From NCBI RefSeq assembly GCF_902771435.1, contig NZ_CACXXB010000003.1, positions 1 through 64,000 of the forward strand: a stretch of DNA of 64,000 nt, in the 5' to 3' direction. Source of the DNA: an uncultured Methanobrevibacter sp. Its GTDB lineage: Archaea > Methanobacteriota > Methanobacteria > Methanobacteriales > Methanobacteriaceae. Under the pieces are notes generated by a model that had not been told where the DNA came from, searched no databases, and worked only from the letters and a program-made list of their open reading frames with translations. Every line of letters starts with the position of its first letter. Within the stretch, counting starts at the first letter, position 1. Below, piece by piece: positions 32,988 through 41,446 of this stretch. The position numbers and the translations under genes are program-made.

Positions 32988-34059
32988 TTCAATTTTGGTA
33001 TTTGAATATTTCACCGCTTCAGGTGAAAAGGACAAGTGTATAATTTCAGAAGCCGAAGCATTGATATTTGCACTTTTAGATGATTTGGCAGATTTGAAAA
33101 AGGACGTGATTTTAAATAAATCATATGAAAATGCCGTGAAGGATTTCGATAATGTAAATCCTATTCTAATTGAAGGAGATGTTGTTGATTGGCTCAAAGA
33201 CAATGCTGCACAGTTTAAAAAAGCTATTTTTATATCTGCAGAAAACAATAACAACTTATACAACATCACAAAAATCCTTGAGGAAAATGACGTAAAAACA
33301 TATACCTCAACAGCTGAGGCATGCTTCAAATCATCCGACAAATCAGAATCTTACGAAGCGCTTTATGATGCGGTTCCACAACCTAGAACATTCAGATTCA
33401 AAATAGATCCAAAAGGCTACTGGAAAAGAGCCATTGAACATTTATATGAGAAATGGCAAGCCGAAGATCCTTTAACAAAATTGAAAATCATCATAAAACC
33501 GCTGATTGGAGTGGACTGTGAAGACATTGTTGTCATTGAAGACATTGGCGATTTGACACTTGATTTGGATAAGATATTCGTTCCAGGCTCAAGAGTCATT
33601 GTCCAGGAATTCATTGAAGGAACCGATGTCAGCGTAAGCCTGATATCTGACGGTAAAACAGCAATACCAATCAGTCTTAATGAACAGTTTGTTGAGCTTA
33701 AGGATGATAAAGGAACTTATCTTGGTGGAAAATTACCGTTTGAAAGCAAATACAAAGATGAAGCTTTTGAAATAGCTAAAAAAGCAGTTGAATCAATTGA
33801 TGGGCTGAAAGGTTTTGTCGGTGTTGACCTAATCATAAATGCGGATGAAAAGGACGTATATTCCGTATATCTTTTGGAAATAAATTCAAGATTCACCACT
33901 CCATATGTGGGATTAAAGCAAATCGCCAACTTCAACATTGGAAAAACCATTGTGGACCTGCTTGACGGCGAAATTGCCATTGATGAGATTGATGTGTCTT
34001 TGGACGGTGAAGTTGAATTTAAAAAATCCGGAGATAATCTGGAAATAAGGAGAATCTAA
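32971..34059 (+). CDS. mfnD: ATP-grasp tyramine-glutamate ligase (MfnD-like)
   Basis: 362 residues. ATP-grasp elements: a lysine-rich strand [20 protein letters not shown], the hinge [20 protein letters not shown], and metal-binding residues in [34 protein letters not shown]. This pattern matches MfnD, which joins glutamate to tyramine through its gamma-carboxyl in methanofuran synthesis. The next gene (mfnF) is the enzyme that uses gamma-glutamyltyramine, which supports the call. The gene overlaps the end of wecB and is 1 base from mfnF, so the three are translated together. Other small ATP-grasp ligases are the alternative. Confidence 0.8.
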   Translation: MTNENDSILVFEYFTASGEKDKCIISEAEALIFALLDDLADLKKDVILNKSYENAVKDFDNVNPILIEGDVVDWLKDNAAQFKKAIFISAENNNNLYNITKILEENDVKTYTSTAEACFKSSDKSESYEALYDAVPQPRTFRFKIDPKGYWKRAIEHLYEKWQAEDPLTKLKIIIKPLIGVDCEDIVVIEDIGDLTLDLDKIFVPGSRVIVQEFIEGTDVSVSLISDGKTAIPISLNEQFVELKDDKGTYLGGKLPFESKYKDEAFEIAKKAVESIDGLKGFVGVDLIINADEKDVYSVYLLEINSRFTTPYVGLKQIANFNIGKTIVDLLDGEIAIDEIDVSLDGEVEFKKSGDNLEIRRI

Positions 34060-34060
34060 G

Positions 34061-35083
34061 ATGAAAGTAGCTGGATTTGATATTGGCGGTGCAAACACTG
34101 ACCTTGCAGTAATCGACTTTGAAGGAGATAAAATAGAAAACATTGAAGTTGATTTCGCATATCTTCCGATGTGGAGCAATAACGATGATTTATCTGAAGT
34201 TCTTGTGGAACTGATTGAAAACATCTGTCCTGTATCCGAAATCGATGCGGTCGGAATTTCAATGACTGCCGAACTTGTCGATGCATACGATACAAAAAAG
34301 GATGGGGTTCTGGATGTTGTAAGAAAATGCGAAGAAACTTTTGACTGTCCTACAGCTTATGTTGGAGTGGATGGAATGATTTCAAGGGATGAAATTGAAC
34401 AGACTCCTCTTAAGGCAGCTGCGGCCAATTGGATTGCAACAGCCCAAATTGCAACATTAATATCAGACAATTGCATTTTCATTGACACAGGAAGTACAAC
34501 AACTGACATCATACCAATCAAGGACGGTAAGGAATGTGCAATCGGCAAATCTGACTTTGACAGATCCGCTACCGGTGAGTTGGTGTATACCGGAACATTA
34601 AGGACAAATCTTGCAAGCTTTCTGGACAAGGTTCAATTGAATGGAAAGGAATATAGGGTTGCATCAGAATTGTTTGCACAGACTGCAGATGTCTACACTG
34701 TTTTGGATTTGATAAATCCTGAAGATTATGTCTGCGATACCTTTGACGGCGAAGGAAAATCAAAAACAGATTGTGCAAAAAGAATTGCCCGTGTTGTCTG
34801 CGCTGATTTGGAGATGCTGTCCATGGATGACATAGTCGAGATGTCAAGATTCATCCATCAAAAGCAGATTGAACAGATTGCTGATGGCCTAAAACAGGTT
34901 GCGGATACTCAGAATCTGGATTTAATCGTCACAACAGGTTTGGGTAAGGACATTTTGGATAAACCGGCAGCAGAGCTTTTAGGACTGCAAGTCAAATCCA
35001 TGGGAGATATTCTAACAGATGAAGAATGCGTAGTTGCACCTGCCGTTGGAACTGCAGTGATGATGAACAAATACTTAAGTTAA
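34061..35083 (+). CDS. mfnF: methanofuran biosynthesis protein MfnF (COG1548)
   Basis: 340 residues with an actin/hydantoinase-like nucleotide fold: VAGFDIGGANTDLAVIDF (phosphate 1), IDAVGISMTAELVDAY, CIFIDTGSTTTDIIPIKDG (phosphate 2) and IVTTGLGKDILDKPAAELL. This is the COG1548 group, once labelled H4MPT-linked C1 transfer protein, now known in Methanocaldococcus as the enzyme condensing the furan pyrophosphate with gamma-glutamyltyramine. Methanofuran is the first C1 carrier of CO2 reduction to methane. An AAGGAGA site precedes the ATG, and the gene follows mfnD directly. Confidence 0.85.
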   Translation: MKVAGFDIGGANTDLAVIDFEGDKIENIEVDFAYLPMWSNNDDLSEVLVELIENICPVSEIDAVGISMTAELVDAYDTKKDGVLDVVRKCEETFDCPTAYVGVDGMISRDEIEQTPLKAAAANWIATAQIATLISDNCIFIDTGSTTTDIIPIKDGKECAIGKSDFDRSATGELVYTGTLRTNLASFLDKVQLNGKEYRVASELFAQTADVYTVLDLINPEDYVCDTFDGEGKSKTDCAKRIARVVCADLEMLSMDDIVEMSRFIHQKQIEQIADGLKQVADTQNLDLIVTTGLGKDILDKPAAELLGLQVKSMGDILTDEECVVAPAVGTAVMMNKYLS

Positions 35084-35122
35084 ATGGGTGTATCCTACAC
35101 TCAAAAATATCTTTTTTTTTAG

Positions 35123-35683
35123 TTAATACCAAACATCTTTCAGGCCAAGTAAATATGCGCCGGTATTTGCCAACAGATGAATGATTAATGTTAGCACAAT
35201 AGCCATCACGATGAATACCCAATCCAGTTTCACGACAAATGAAACAAGAATCAGTGCAACTATCAAAAAGTCCAGCTGATCTAGGAGTGGAGCAGGTTTT
35301 CCCCTTCCGATTCCAAGTCTTCTTTTTAGAAAACTGCCAAGTGCATCGCCTAAAAGCGCACCAAAACCAAGCAGGAATCCAATAAGTATTCCTTCACTGA
35401 CATTTGTAATTATAGGTGTTGTAATAAATTGTCCAAAATTAGATAGTATATATGGAGCAGCCAATCCTTGGAGGGTTCCAGTAATAATTCCAATAATGGT
35501 CCCTCCAATAAGACCTTTCCATGTTACTCCGTCACCAATCCAGCGAACTCCATTTTTGTCTGATTTTCCAAAATCAACAGGCATTCCTCCGCCGAACAGC
35601 AATCCTGCACCGTTTGAAAAATATGCCGGCAGGATAAAGTACAGTGTTAAAACACATGTGACCAGAATCATTTGAATATCCAT
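35123..35683 (-). CDS. carS: CDP-archaeol synthase
   Basis: 186 residues with about four or five TM segments. YFILPAYFSNGAGLLFGGGMPVDFG, GDGVTWKGLIGGTIIG, FGALLGDALGSFLKRRLGIGRGKPAPLLDQLDFLIVALI are the CarS signature (the CDP-alcohol-forming motif with Asp residues and the G-rich loop). It moves CMP from CTP to the unsaturated archaetidic acid precursor, giving CDP-archaeol for polar head attachment. It converges with mfnF (39-base gap) and diverges from the tetraether synthase gene, putting two archaeal lipid steps around one 150-base control region. Confidence 0.93.
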   Translation of the reverse strand: MDIQMILVTCVLTLYFILPAYFSNGAGLLFGGGMPVDFGKSDKNGVRWIGDGVTWKGLIGGTIIGIITGTLQGLAAPYILSNFGQFITTPIITNVSEGILIGFLLGFGALLGDALGSFLKRRLGIGRGKPAPLLDQLDFLIVALILVSFVVKLDWVFIVMAIVLTLIIHLLANTGAYLLGLKDVWY

Positions 35684-35833
35684 TTAATTTTATGCTCCGT
35701 ATAGTTGCTTGTTTTAATATATTGTTCAAAGTAGTATATATTAATTAAGTTTAAATATTACATTAAGTTAAATATATAATATTATGTAAGTTTATGCTAA
35801 TAATATTTTTATTGTTAGTAGTGGGTGATTTGA

Positions 35834-37336
35834 TTGAAATTTAAAGATACTAAAAGTTTATGTCCAGAGTGTGGCAAGACTCTTGATGCTGAGGTTTTCA
35901 GTAAAGACGGTAAAGTTTTCATCAAAAAAACTTGTGACGAGCACGGAGAGTTCATAAACACTTACTGGGGAGATGAAGAATTATATAAAAGGGCTGAAAA
36001 ATTTACTCCATCAATTACATCTGTTGATAACCCTTCCGTTGATGATGTTACAAGTTGTCCGGATAACTGCGGGTTATGTTCAAAACATGAGACTTCAACT
36101 GTTTTAGGATTAATTGATGTAACCAACAGATGTAACTTAAGATGTCCAGTTTGCTTTGCCAATGCGGCAGCTGCAGGATATAAATATGAACCTTCACAGG
36201 ATGAGATAAGGCAAATGCTTAAAAATTTAAGGAATTTAAAACCTCATCCATGTCTTGCTATTCAATATGCCGGTGGAGAGCCTACTGTCAGAAAGGACAT
36301 TGTTGAACTTGTTGCAATGGCAAAAGAAGAAGGATTTACTCATGTTCAAATAGCAACAAACGGTTTAAGATTGGCCAGAAAGGAAGAATTGGCTAAAGAT
36401 TTAAAAGAAGCTGGATGTAATACAATTTATTTGGCGTTTGATGGTGTAACTCCAGAACCTTACATTAACAACAGGGGTAAGGATTTGCTTCCATTTAAAT
36501 TGGATGCGATTGAAAACTGTAGAAAAGCAGGATTGGGCGTTGTATTGGTACCTACATTAATCAAAGGAATCAATGATCACCAAGTCGGCGATATAATCAA
36601 ATTTGCATTTGACAATAATGACATAATTTATGGGGTTAACTTCCAACCTGTTTCATTTGCTGGAAGAACTCCTGCCGATGAAGTGGAAGAGCAAAGAATC
36701 ACAATTTCTGATTTCGTCGACATTGTTGAAGAGGTATCCGACGGTCAGGTATCCTCATCTTCATTTTATCCGCCATCATTTGTCGAGCCTATTGCTGAAA
36801 TCATTTCCCGTCTGGATGGTGAAGAGTCACCTAAAGTTACTCTGAACTGCCACCAGCATTGTGGAATTGCAACTTACGTGTTCAGAGAAAAAACAGAGGG
36901 CGACGGTAAGGATAAACTAATCCCAATTACTGATTTCATTGATGTCGAACGCTTGTTCAATAAATTGAGTGAATATAATGAAAAACTTGAGCAGGGCAAA
37001 TTCGGCTCTCATAAGAGGGTTTTAGCAGGTTTAACTGGAAACCTTCCTAAAATGGTTCACCCTAGCAAAACTCCTGAAGACTTGGACATTGTCAAAGTTT
37101 TAGTGAATGTATTTGCTAAGGGAGATTATGACGCATTGGGAGCATTTTCCAAAGATGCAATGCTTATCTCATGTATGCACTTCATGGATCCATTCAACTT
37201 TGACGTTGACAGGGTTAAAAAATGTGTTATTCATTATGCAACCCCTGACGGCAGAATCATACCGTTCTGTACCATGAATTCAAAATATCGTCAGGCAGTA
37301 GAACAGAAATTTGCAAAACCTTTAAAACAGAAATAA
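35834..37336 (+). CDS. tes: radical SAM tetraether lipid synthase (Tes)
   Basis: 500 residues from a TTG with GGTGAT upstream. An N-terminal rubredoxin-like zinc part (CPECGKTLDAEVF, KKTCDEHGEF) is followed by CPDNCGLCSKH, the radical SAM motif CNLRCPVCF (about 99-107), IQYAGGEPTVRKDI, and C-terminal Cys motifs (NCHQHCG, SCMHF, PFCTMN). This order fits the Methanocaldococcus Tes enzyme, which couples two archaeol chains into tetraether or macrocyclic lipids and has several Fe-S clusters. Its place opposite carS supports a lipid role. Other radical SAM enzymes of similar layout are possible but less likely. Confidence 0.87.
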   Translation: MKFKDTKSLCPECGKTLDAEVFSKDGKVFIKKTCDEHGEFINTYWGDEELYKRAEKFTPSITSVDNPSVDDVTSCPDNCGLCSKHETSTVLGLIDVTNRCNLRCPVCFANAAAAGYKYEPSQDEIRQMLKNLRNLKPHPCLAIQYAGGEPTVRKDIVELVAMAKEEGFTHVQIATNGLRLARKEELAKDLKEAGCNTIYLAFDGVTPEPYINNRGKDLLPFKLDAIENCRKAGLGVVLVPTLIKGINDHQVGDIIKFAFDNNDIIYGVNFQPVSFAGRTPADEVEEQRITISDFVDIVEEVSDGQVSSSSFYPPSFVEPIAEIISRLDGEESPKVTLNCHQHCGIATYVFREKTEGDGKDKLIPITDFIDVERLFNKLSEYNEKLEQGKFGSHKRVLAGLTGNLPKMVHPSKTPEDLDIVKVLVNVFAKGDYDALGAFSKDAMLISCMHFMDPFNFDVDRVKKCVIHYATPDGRIIPFCTMNSKYRQAVEQKFAKPLKQK

Positions 37337-37370
37337 TTTAATTTTCAAATCACCAAAAAACTTATTTTCA

Positions 37371-37391
37371 GTATTTGGGCTTCCCAAATAC
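37371..37391 (+). terminator. terminator after tes
   Basis: Perfect 9-bp arms GTATTTGGG and CCCAAATAC around CTT, 34 bases after the stop, followed by an A+T-rich tract with a T run. Confidence 0.65.
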
Positions 37392-37434
37392 TCCAATATT
37401 TTTTATAATTCAATTATTCTTATTAGTGATATAA

Positions 37435-37920
37435 ATGGATATTATCAAAGGAAAAACATGGACTTTCGGAGAGAATATAGACACTGATGTAATCATTCCC
37501 GGAAGATATTTAAGAACATTCAATCCTCAGGATTTAGCGGATCACGTGCTTGAAGGTGAAAGGCCGGATTTCACAAAAAATGTTGAGAAAGGAGACATTA
37601 TCGTTGCCGATGAAAACTTTGGCTGCGGCTCATCAAGGGAACAGGCACCGGTGGCTATTAAAACTGCAGGTGTTGATGCGATTGTTGCCAAATCATTTGC
37701 AAGGATTTTTTACAGAAATGCAATCAACATAGGCCTTCCGGTCATCGTATCTGACATCGAAGCAAAAGACGGGGATGTCCTAAGCATTGATTTGTCTGAA
37801 GGGATATTGGTTAATGAAACTACAAACGAATCAAAAACATTCGAACCCTTCAAGGAATTCATGTTGGAAATTTTGGAAGATGAAGGATTGGTAAACCATT
37901 ATTTAAAGAATAAGGAATAA
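37435..37920 (+). CDS. hacB: homoaconitase-type small subunit
   Basis: 161 residues, the small (swivel) subunit of two-part aconitase-family enzymes: [48 protein letters not shown] and [20 protein letters not shown]. The substrate loop reads YLRT (residues about 28-31). In methanogens YLRT has been tied to homoaconitase (2-oxosuberate route to coenzyme B), whereas isopropylmalate isomerase has hydrophobic residues in the loop, so I favour HacB/AksE over LeuD. The large subunit is not in the window. The downstream gene is 22 bases away in the same direction. Confidence 0.82.
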   Translation: MDIIKGKTWTFGENIDTDVIIPGRYLRTFNPQDLADHVLEGERPDFTKNVEKGDIIVADENFGCGSSREQAPVAIKTAGVDAIVAKSFARIFYRNAINIGLPVIVSDIEAKDGDVLSIDLSEGILVNETTNESKTFEPFKEFMLEILEDEGLVNHYLKNKE

Positions 37921-37942
37921 TTTTCATAACTGAGGGATTAAG

Positions 37943-38563
37943 ATGGAATGTCCGATTTGCGGTAGCGATGAAATAGAAATTTTAAACTCAAAACAAAAAT
38001 CATCAAAGAAGAAATTTATTGAGGAATACCTGTTAAGATGCGAAGAATGCCAACATGTTTTTAAAGATGTTGTCTCCCTTAAAAAGCCTCAACCTTATAG
38101 ATTAATTATCTCAGAGCAGGATAAGTCTCACAAAACAACCATTGACCTGTCACCAAGTGATGAACTTGAAGTAGGGGATGTTTTACTTTCAGAATTGGGT
38201 CAGGTTGAAGTGACAAGCATTGAAGTTGGCGACACCAGAGTCAACAAGGCAAAAATTGAAGATATTGACACCATATGGGCCAATTCTATTGAAATTCCGG
38301 CAAGAATAGGATTTTCTGTAGATTTGCATGGTGAAGTTGACTCCTATAAGCTGGACCTTGAAAGGGATTTTGAAATAGCTCCGGGCGATGTCGTAAAAAT
38401 TGACAAGCACATCGTCAAAGTGCATGTCGTTAAGACTCAGGAAAGAAAGCTCACTTCAGGCTTTGCAAAGGCAAATGTCATTACAAGGGTTTATTCCAAA
38501 CCGGTCAAATTCAATAATTATGACTATGATTTAACCAAATACATTTTCAAAAAGACAAAATAG
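37943..38563 (+). CDS. HVO_0476-family zinc-ribbon protein
   Basis: 206 residues. An N-terminal zinc ribbon (CPICGSDEIEIL at residue 3, then CEECQHVF) is followed by an all-beta region rich in Val, Asp and Glu (LSPSDELEVGDVLLSELGQVEVTSIEVGDTRVNKAKIEDIDTIWA). The pattern matches the archaeal COG1326/HVO_0476 zinc-finger family, whose role is unknown; the ribbon suggests nucleic-acid or transcription contact. It lies between hacB and the methylthiotransferase gene with 22- and 7-base gaps, so it is likely in one operon with them. A GAGGG site precedes the ATG. Confidence 0.7.
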   Translation: MECPICGSDEIEILNSKQKSSKKKFIEEYLLRCEECQHVFKDVVSLKKPQPYRLIISEQDKSHKTTIDLSPSDELEVGDVLLSELGQVEVTSIEVGDTRVNKAKIEDIDTIWANSIEIPARIGFSVDLHGEVDSYKLDLERDFEIAPGDVVKIDKHIVKVHVVKTQERKLTSGFAKANVITRVYSKPVKFNNYDYDLTKYIFKKTK

Positions 38564-38570
38564 TGAAATA

Positions 38571-39845
38571 ATGAAAGTTTATATTGAAACATACGGATGT
38601 ACCTTTAACAAGGCGGATTCACAAATCATTGCAGGCGTTTTATGCCAAAATGAAATCGATATTGTTGATGATATTGATGATGCGGATGTCATTATAGTGA
38701 ATACCTGCTATGTTAAGCTTCCTACAGAAAACAAGGTCACCTATAAAATACAGAAAATTCAGGAGAAATATCCGGATAAGAAAATCATTGTCAGCGGATG
38801 CATGGTGGAAATCGATCCTGAGAAATTAGACAAGATAGGACCTGACTGTTCCTGGATAGGACCTCACCAGTTGAATAAGGCAGCGGATGTTGTCAATGCC
38901 ACATACTGTGGTGATGTTGTCCGAGAATGTGGATTTTCAAAGGAAAGCAAAGTGGGTGTTCCAAAATTGTCTGACGGAAGTTTGATTCATATAATTCAAA
39001 TTTGTGAGGGGTGTTTGGGTGCATGCACATTTTGTTGCACTCGTTTTGCACGTGGCCCTCTAAACAGCTATCCGATTGCAGATATTGTAGCAGAAGCAAG
39101 GGAAGCTATTGAAAATGGCGCATGTGAAATTCAGCTCACTGCCCAGGATACTGCAGCATTCGGCCGTGACAGTGGTGAAAAACTGTCTGATTTAATTAAA
39201 GAAGTGGCCAATCTGGAGGGAGATTTCCGTATACGTGTTGGAATGATGCATCCTAAAAACATTTTAAATCAAGTCGATGAAATAATCGATGCGATGAAAC
39301 ATCCGAAGGTATATAATTTCATTCATTTGCCTATACAATCAGGCAGTGATAAGGTTTTATCCGAGATGAGAAGGGGTCACACAATCGAACAGTATTTGGA
39401 TATTGTGGAAAAATTCAAAACCGAAATTCCAGACATGACTCTTGCCGTCGATATTATTGTGGGATATCCGACAGAAACAGATGATGATTTTGACATGACA
39501 GTTGAACTCTTGGAAAAAATAAAGCCAAGCCTTATTCACCTGTCAAAATATCAGCACAGAAAAGGTGCAATTTCATCTTCACTTAAAGAGATTTCTCCTG
39601 ACGTCATGAAGAAAAGATCCAAATATTTATCACAAATCAAATCTGAAATTACTGAAGAGGAAAATAAATTGCTGGTTGGAACCACTCAAAATGTATTGGT
39701 TGTTGAAAAAGGTTCTAAAGGAGGATTCATAGCAAAAACGGATTCATATATTCCGGTAATTGTAGATAGTGTTGAGTTAGGATCTTTTGTAAATGTAAAA
39801 ATTACTGAGGCAACTGCAACATACCTTAAAAGTGAATTGCTATAA
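38571..39845 (+). CDS. tRNA t6A37 methylthiotransferase (MtaB/CDKAL1 type)
   Basis: 424 residues in the three-part methylthiotransferase layout. The N-terminal UPF0004 domain has Cys in ETYGCTFNKADSQI, VNTCYVK and VSGCMVEI; the radical SAM core has CEGCLGACTFC; the TRAM tail is about 365-424. This archaeal and eukaryotic class adds a methylthio group to t6A37 of ANN-decoding tRNAs. The N-terminal and radical SAM Cys triplets are complete, so two Fe-S clusters are expected. Last gene of the hacB group. Confidence 0.93.
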   Translation: MKVYIETYGCTFNKADSQIIAGVLCQNEIDIVDDIDDADVIIVNTCYVKLPTENKVTYKIQKIQEKYPDKKIIVSGCMVEIDPEKLDKIGPDCSWIGPHQLNKAADVVNATYCGDVVRECGFSKESKVGVPKLSDGSLIHIIQICEGCLGACTFCCTRFARGPLNSYPIADIVAEAREAIENGACEIQLTAQDTAAFGRDSGEKLSDLIKEVANLEGDFRIRVGMMHPKNILNQVDEIIDAMKHPKVYNFIHLPIQSGSDKVLSEMRRGHTIEQYLDIVEKFKTEIPDMTLAVDIIVGYPTETDDDFDMTVELLEKIKPSLIHLSKYQHRKGAISSSLKEISPDVMKKRSKYLSQIKSEITEEENKLLVGTTQNVLVVEKGSKGGFIAKTDSYIPVIVDSVELGSFVNVKITEATATYLKSELL

Positions 39846-40050
39846 ATGAAATTTTTTTATTTATTTATGTTCTTATTTTCATATTTTCACCTAATTTTTA
39901 TCCTTTAATTTTATATAATATTAGTATTTTTCACTGATTTTCAAAAGCATATTAGAACAGTTGATGTACTAAAATATAGGCGATTATTATTGGTTTTTAC
40001 CGATACCTTTATATAGTATTTTGTACTATCTTTTAATTGGAGGTGTAATA

Positions 40051-40225
40051 ATGAGTGAATTACCAATCGCACCAGTCGGTCGTATCTTAAAAAATGCTGG
40101 CGCACAAAGAATTAGTGATGATGCAAAAATTGCATTAGCTGAAGCATTAAAAAGCTGTTAATTTCGCACGCCACGCTGGTAGAAAAACTGTAAAAGCTGA
40201 AGATATCAAATTAGCAATCAAATAG
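40051..40225 (+). pseudogene. archaeal histone gene broken by a deletion and frameshift
   Basis: The ATG at 40051 follows a good GGAGGTG site and a TATA box (TTTATATAG, about 40010-40018). The first 33 codons read as an archaeal histone: [17 protein letters not shown], then [14 protein letters not shown]. The frame then ends in a stop at 40159-40161 after 36 residues. The other half is present in a shifted frame to TAG 40223-40225: [12 protein letters not shown], then TVKAEDIKLAIK. Compared with a 67-residue histone, about nine residues of the central helix (26 bases) are missing at about 40150. The shortened product cannot form a normal histone fold. Other intact copies would be expected elsewhere in the genome. 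Confidence 0.85.
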
Positions 40226-40273
40226 ATTCGTTAATTAAGTTATTTTCAAAAAAAGCTTTTTAGAATAAAATCT

Positions 40274-40295
40274 ATTGGCCATTTCTTTGGTCAAT
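40274..40295 (+). terminator. terminator after the histone pseudogene
   Basis: Arms ATTGGCC and GGTCAAT (one G-T pair) with an 8-base loop, followed by eight or more T. The signal is intact although the gene is broken. Confidence 0.6.
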
Positions 40296-40357
40296 TTTTT
40301 TTATTTTTAAAATTTTATTTTATTGTTTTACCACTTGTTCTATTAATTTAAGAAAAG

Positions 40358-40366
40358 TTTATATAT
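40358..40366 (+). promoter_or_regulatory. TATA box for the tRNA genes
   Basis: TTTATATAT lies 31-39 bases before tRNA-Val, the usual archaeal spacing. The two tRNA genes are 3 bases apart and probably share this promoter. Confidence 0.6.
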
Positions 40367-40396
40367 TACTTGTTTCATATATTAGAATGTTGTATA

Positions 40397-40468
40397 GGAC
40401 CGGTGGTCTAGGGGTATGATTCCTCTTTGACGTGGAGGAGATCACGAGTTCGAATCTCGTTCGGTCCA
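40397..40468 (+). tRNA. tRNA-Val (anticodon GAC)
   Basis: 72 bases. The acceptor arm GGACCGG pairs with TCGGTCC (one G-T), discriminator A. The anticodon stem CCTCT/GGAGG holds the loop TTGACGT with anticodon GAC, and the T arm is ACGAG-TTCGAAT-CTCGT. No intron. The 3' CCA is not encoded. Confidence 0.95.
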
Positions 40469-40471
40469 TAT

Positions 40472-40544
40472 GCCATGTTAGTTCAGATGGGAGAACGCTA
40501 GACTGAAGATCTAGATGTCGCTGGTTCAAGTCCGGCACATGGCA
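40472..40544 (+). tRNA. tRNA-Phe (anticodon GAA)
   Basis: 73 bases. The acceptor arm GCCATGT pairs perfectly with ACATGGC, discriminator A. The anticodon stem CTAGA/TCTAG encloses CTGAAGA with anticodon GAA. A standard GGTTCAAGTCC T loop is present. No intron and no encoded CCA. It follows tRNA-Val after 3 bases. Confidence 0.95.
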
Positions 40545-40655
40545 TTTCTTTTACTTATTTTCTTGATATTTTTTTAAAATCAGATTATTTTTTCTTTAAT
40601 TTCAAATGGTGATTTTTTTTTAAAAAAAGAAGTTTGGATTAAATGGATAAACCAT

Positions 40656-41393
40656 CTAATCTTTTTTGGTTAAGGTAATAGGTTTTGGGGTTACTTGAGT
40701 GTTTTCTCTTAAGTCCTTATATCTTTTAACGATTTCATAACCTTGGTCGCTTCCAAGCTTGTCTGCTCCTGCAGTTATAATCTGGTTTGCATTTTTATAG
40801 TCGTTAATGCCGCCGAAGATTTCAATCTTGATTTTTGGAGCATGTTTTTGGAAGATGTTAATGTCATTCACATTTTCGTAGATGTGGTTAGGTGTCATGA
40901 ATCCTGTTGATGTTTTTACGTAATCGGCTCCTGCAATCTCTGCGGCCTTGGCTGCATTTGCCTTTTCATAGTCTTCCAGTGCTTTGGTTTCAATAATGAC
41001 CTTTAGGGTCTTATCGCCGATTGCTTCTTTAATCTGTTTGATTTCATCTTCTATTAATGAGTATTTTTCATCTTTCAGGTGGCTTAGGTTGAGAACCATT
41101 TCGATTTCATCGGCTCCGCTTTCTACCAATGCAATCGCTTCAGCCTTTTTGGTTTCGCCATCTTCGAAACCTAATGGAAATCCGACAACGCTTCCGATTT
41201 TAATGTCTGTTTCATCCAAAACTTCTTTTGCTAATGAAACGTATGTTGGTGAGACAACTACTGAGTTGAAATTCAATTCTTTTGCTTTTTCAAGAAATTC
41301 TCTCATTTCTCCTTCAGTAATCATGTTATTTAAGTTTGTGTAGTTAATGTAACTAGCTAATTCGCTTGAATTTTTAATATTATAACCTACCAT
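40656..41393 (-). CDS. deoC: deoxyribose-phosphate aldolase
   Basis: 245 residues, a TIM barrel. SVVGFPLGFEDGETKKAEA is the first DeoC motif, EIEMVLNLSHLKDEKY holds the proton-relay region, and the Schiff-base Lys is in GADYVKTSTGFMTPNHIYENV. The second active-site Lys region reads IKIEIFGGINDYKNANQIITAGADKLGSD, where the usual K(A/S)xGG is changed to EIFGG, so catalysis may differ slightly. It splits deoxyribose-5-phosphate into acetaldehyde and glyceraldehyde-3-phosphate. Single gene with its own palindromic promoter at 41421-41434. Confidence 0.88.
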   Translation of the reverse strand: MVGYNIKNSSELASYINYTNLNNMITEGEMREFLEKAKELNFNSVVVSPTYVSLAKEVLDETDIKIGSVVGFPLGFEDGETKKAEAIALVESGADEIEMVLNLSHLKDEKYSLIEDEIKQIKEAIGDKTLKVIIETKALEDYEKANAAKAAEIAGADYVKTSTGFMTPNHIYENVNDINIFQKHAPKIKIEIFGGINDYKNANQIITAGADKLGSDQGYEIVKRYKDLRENTQVTPKPITLTKKD

Positions 41394-41420
41394 ATTACCA
41401 CTCTCTTATTTGTTAGTATG

Positions 41421-41434
41421 TATACGAACGTATA
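41421..41434 (-). promoter_or_regulatory. palindrome at the deoC promoter
   Basis: TATACG-AA-CGTATA is a perfect inverted repeat 28 bases upstream of the deoC ATG. It overlaps the A+T-rich TATATA promoter element, as expected for a repressor site. The regulator is unknown. Confidence 0.45.
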
Positions 41435-41446
41435 TAAATATTTTTT

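Noticed and set aside
40051-40225. Programmed frameshift in the histone gene
   Set aside because: A shift alone would not restore the missing nine or so central-helix residues, and no slippery site with stimulatory structure is seen. Deletion or assembly error is simpler.
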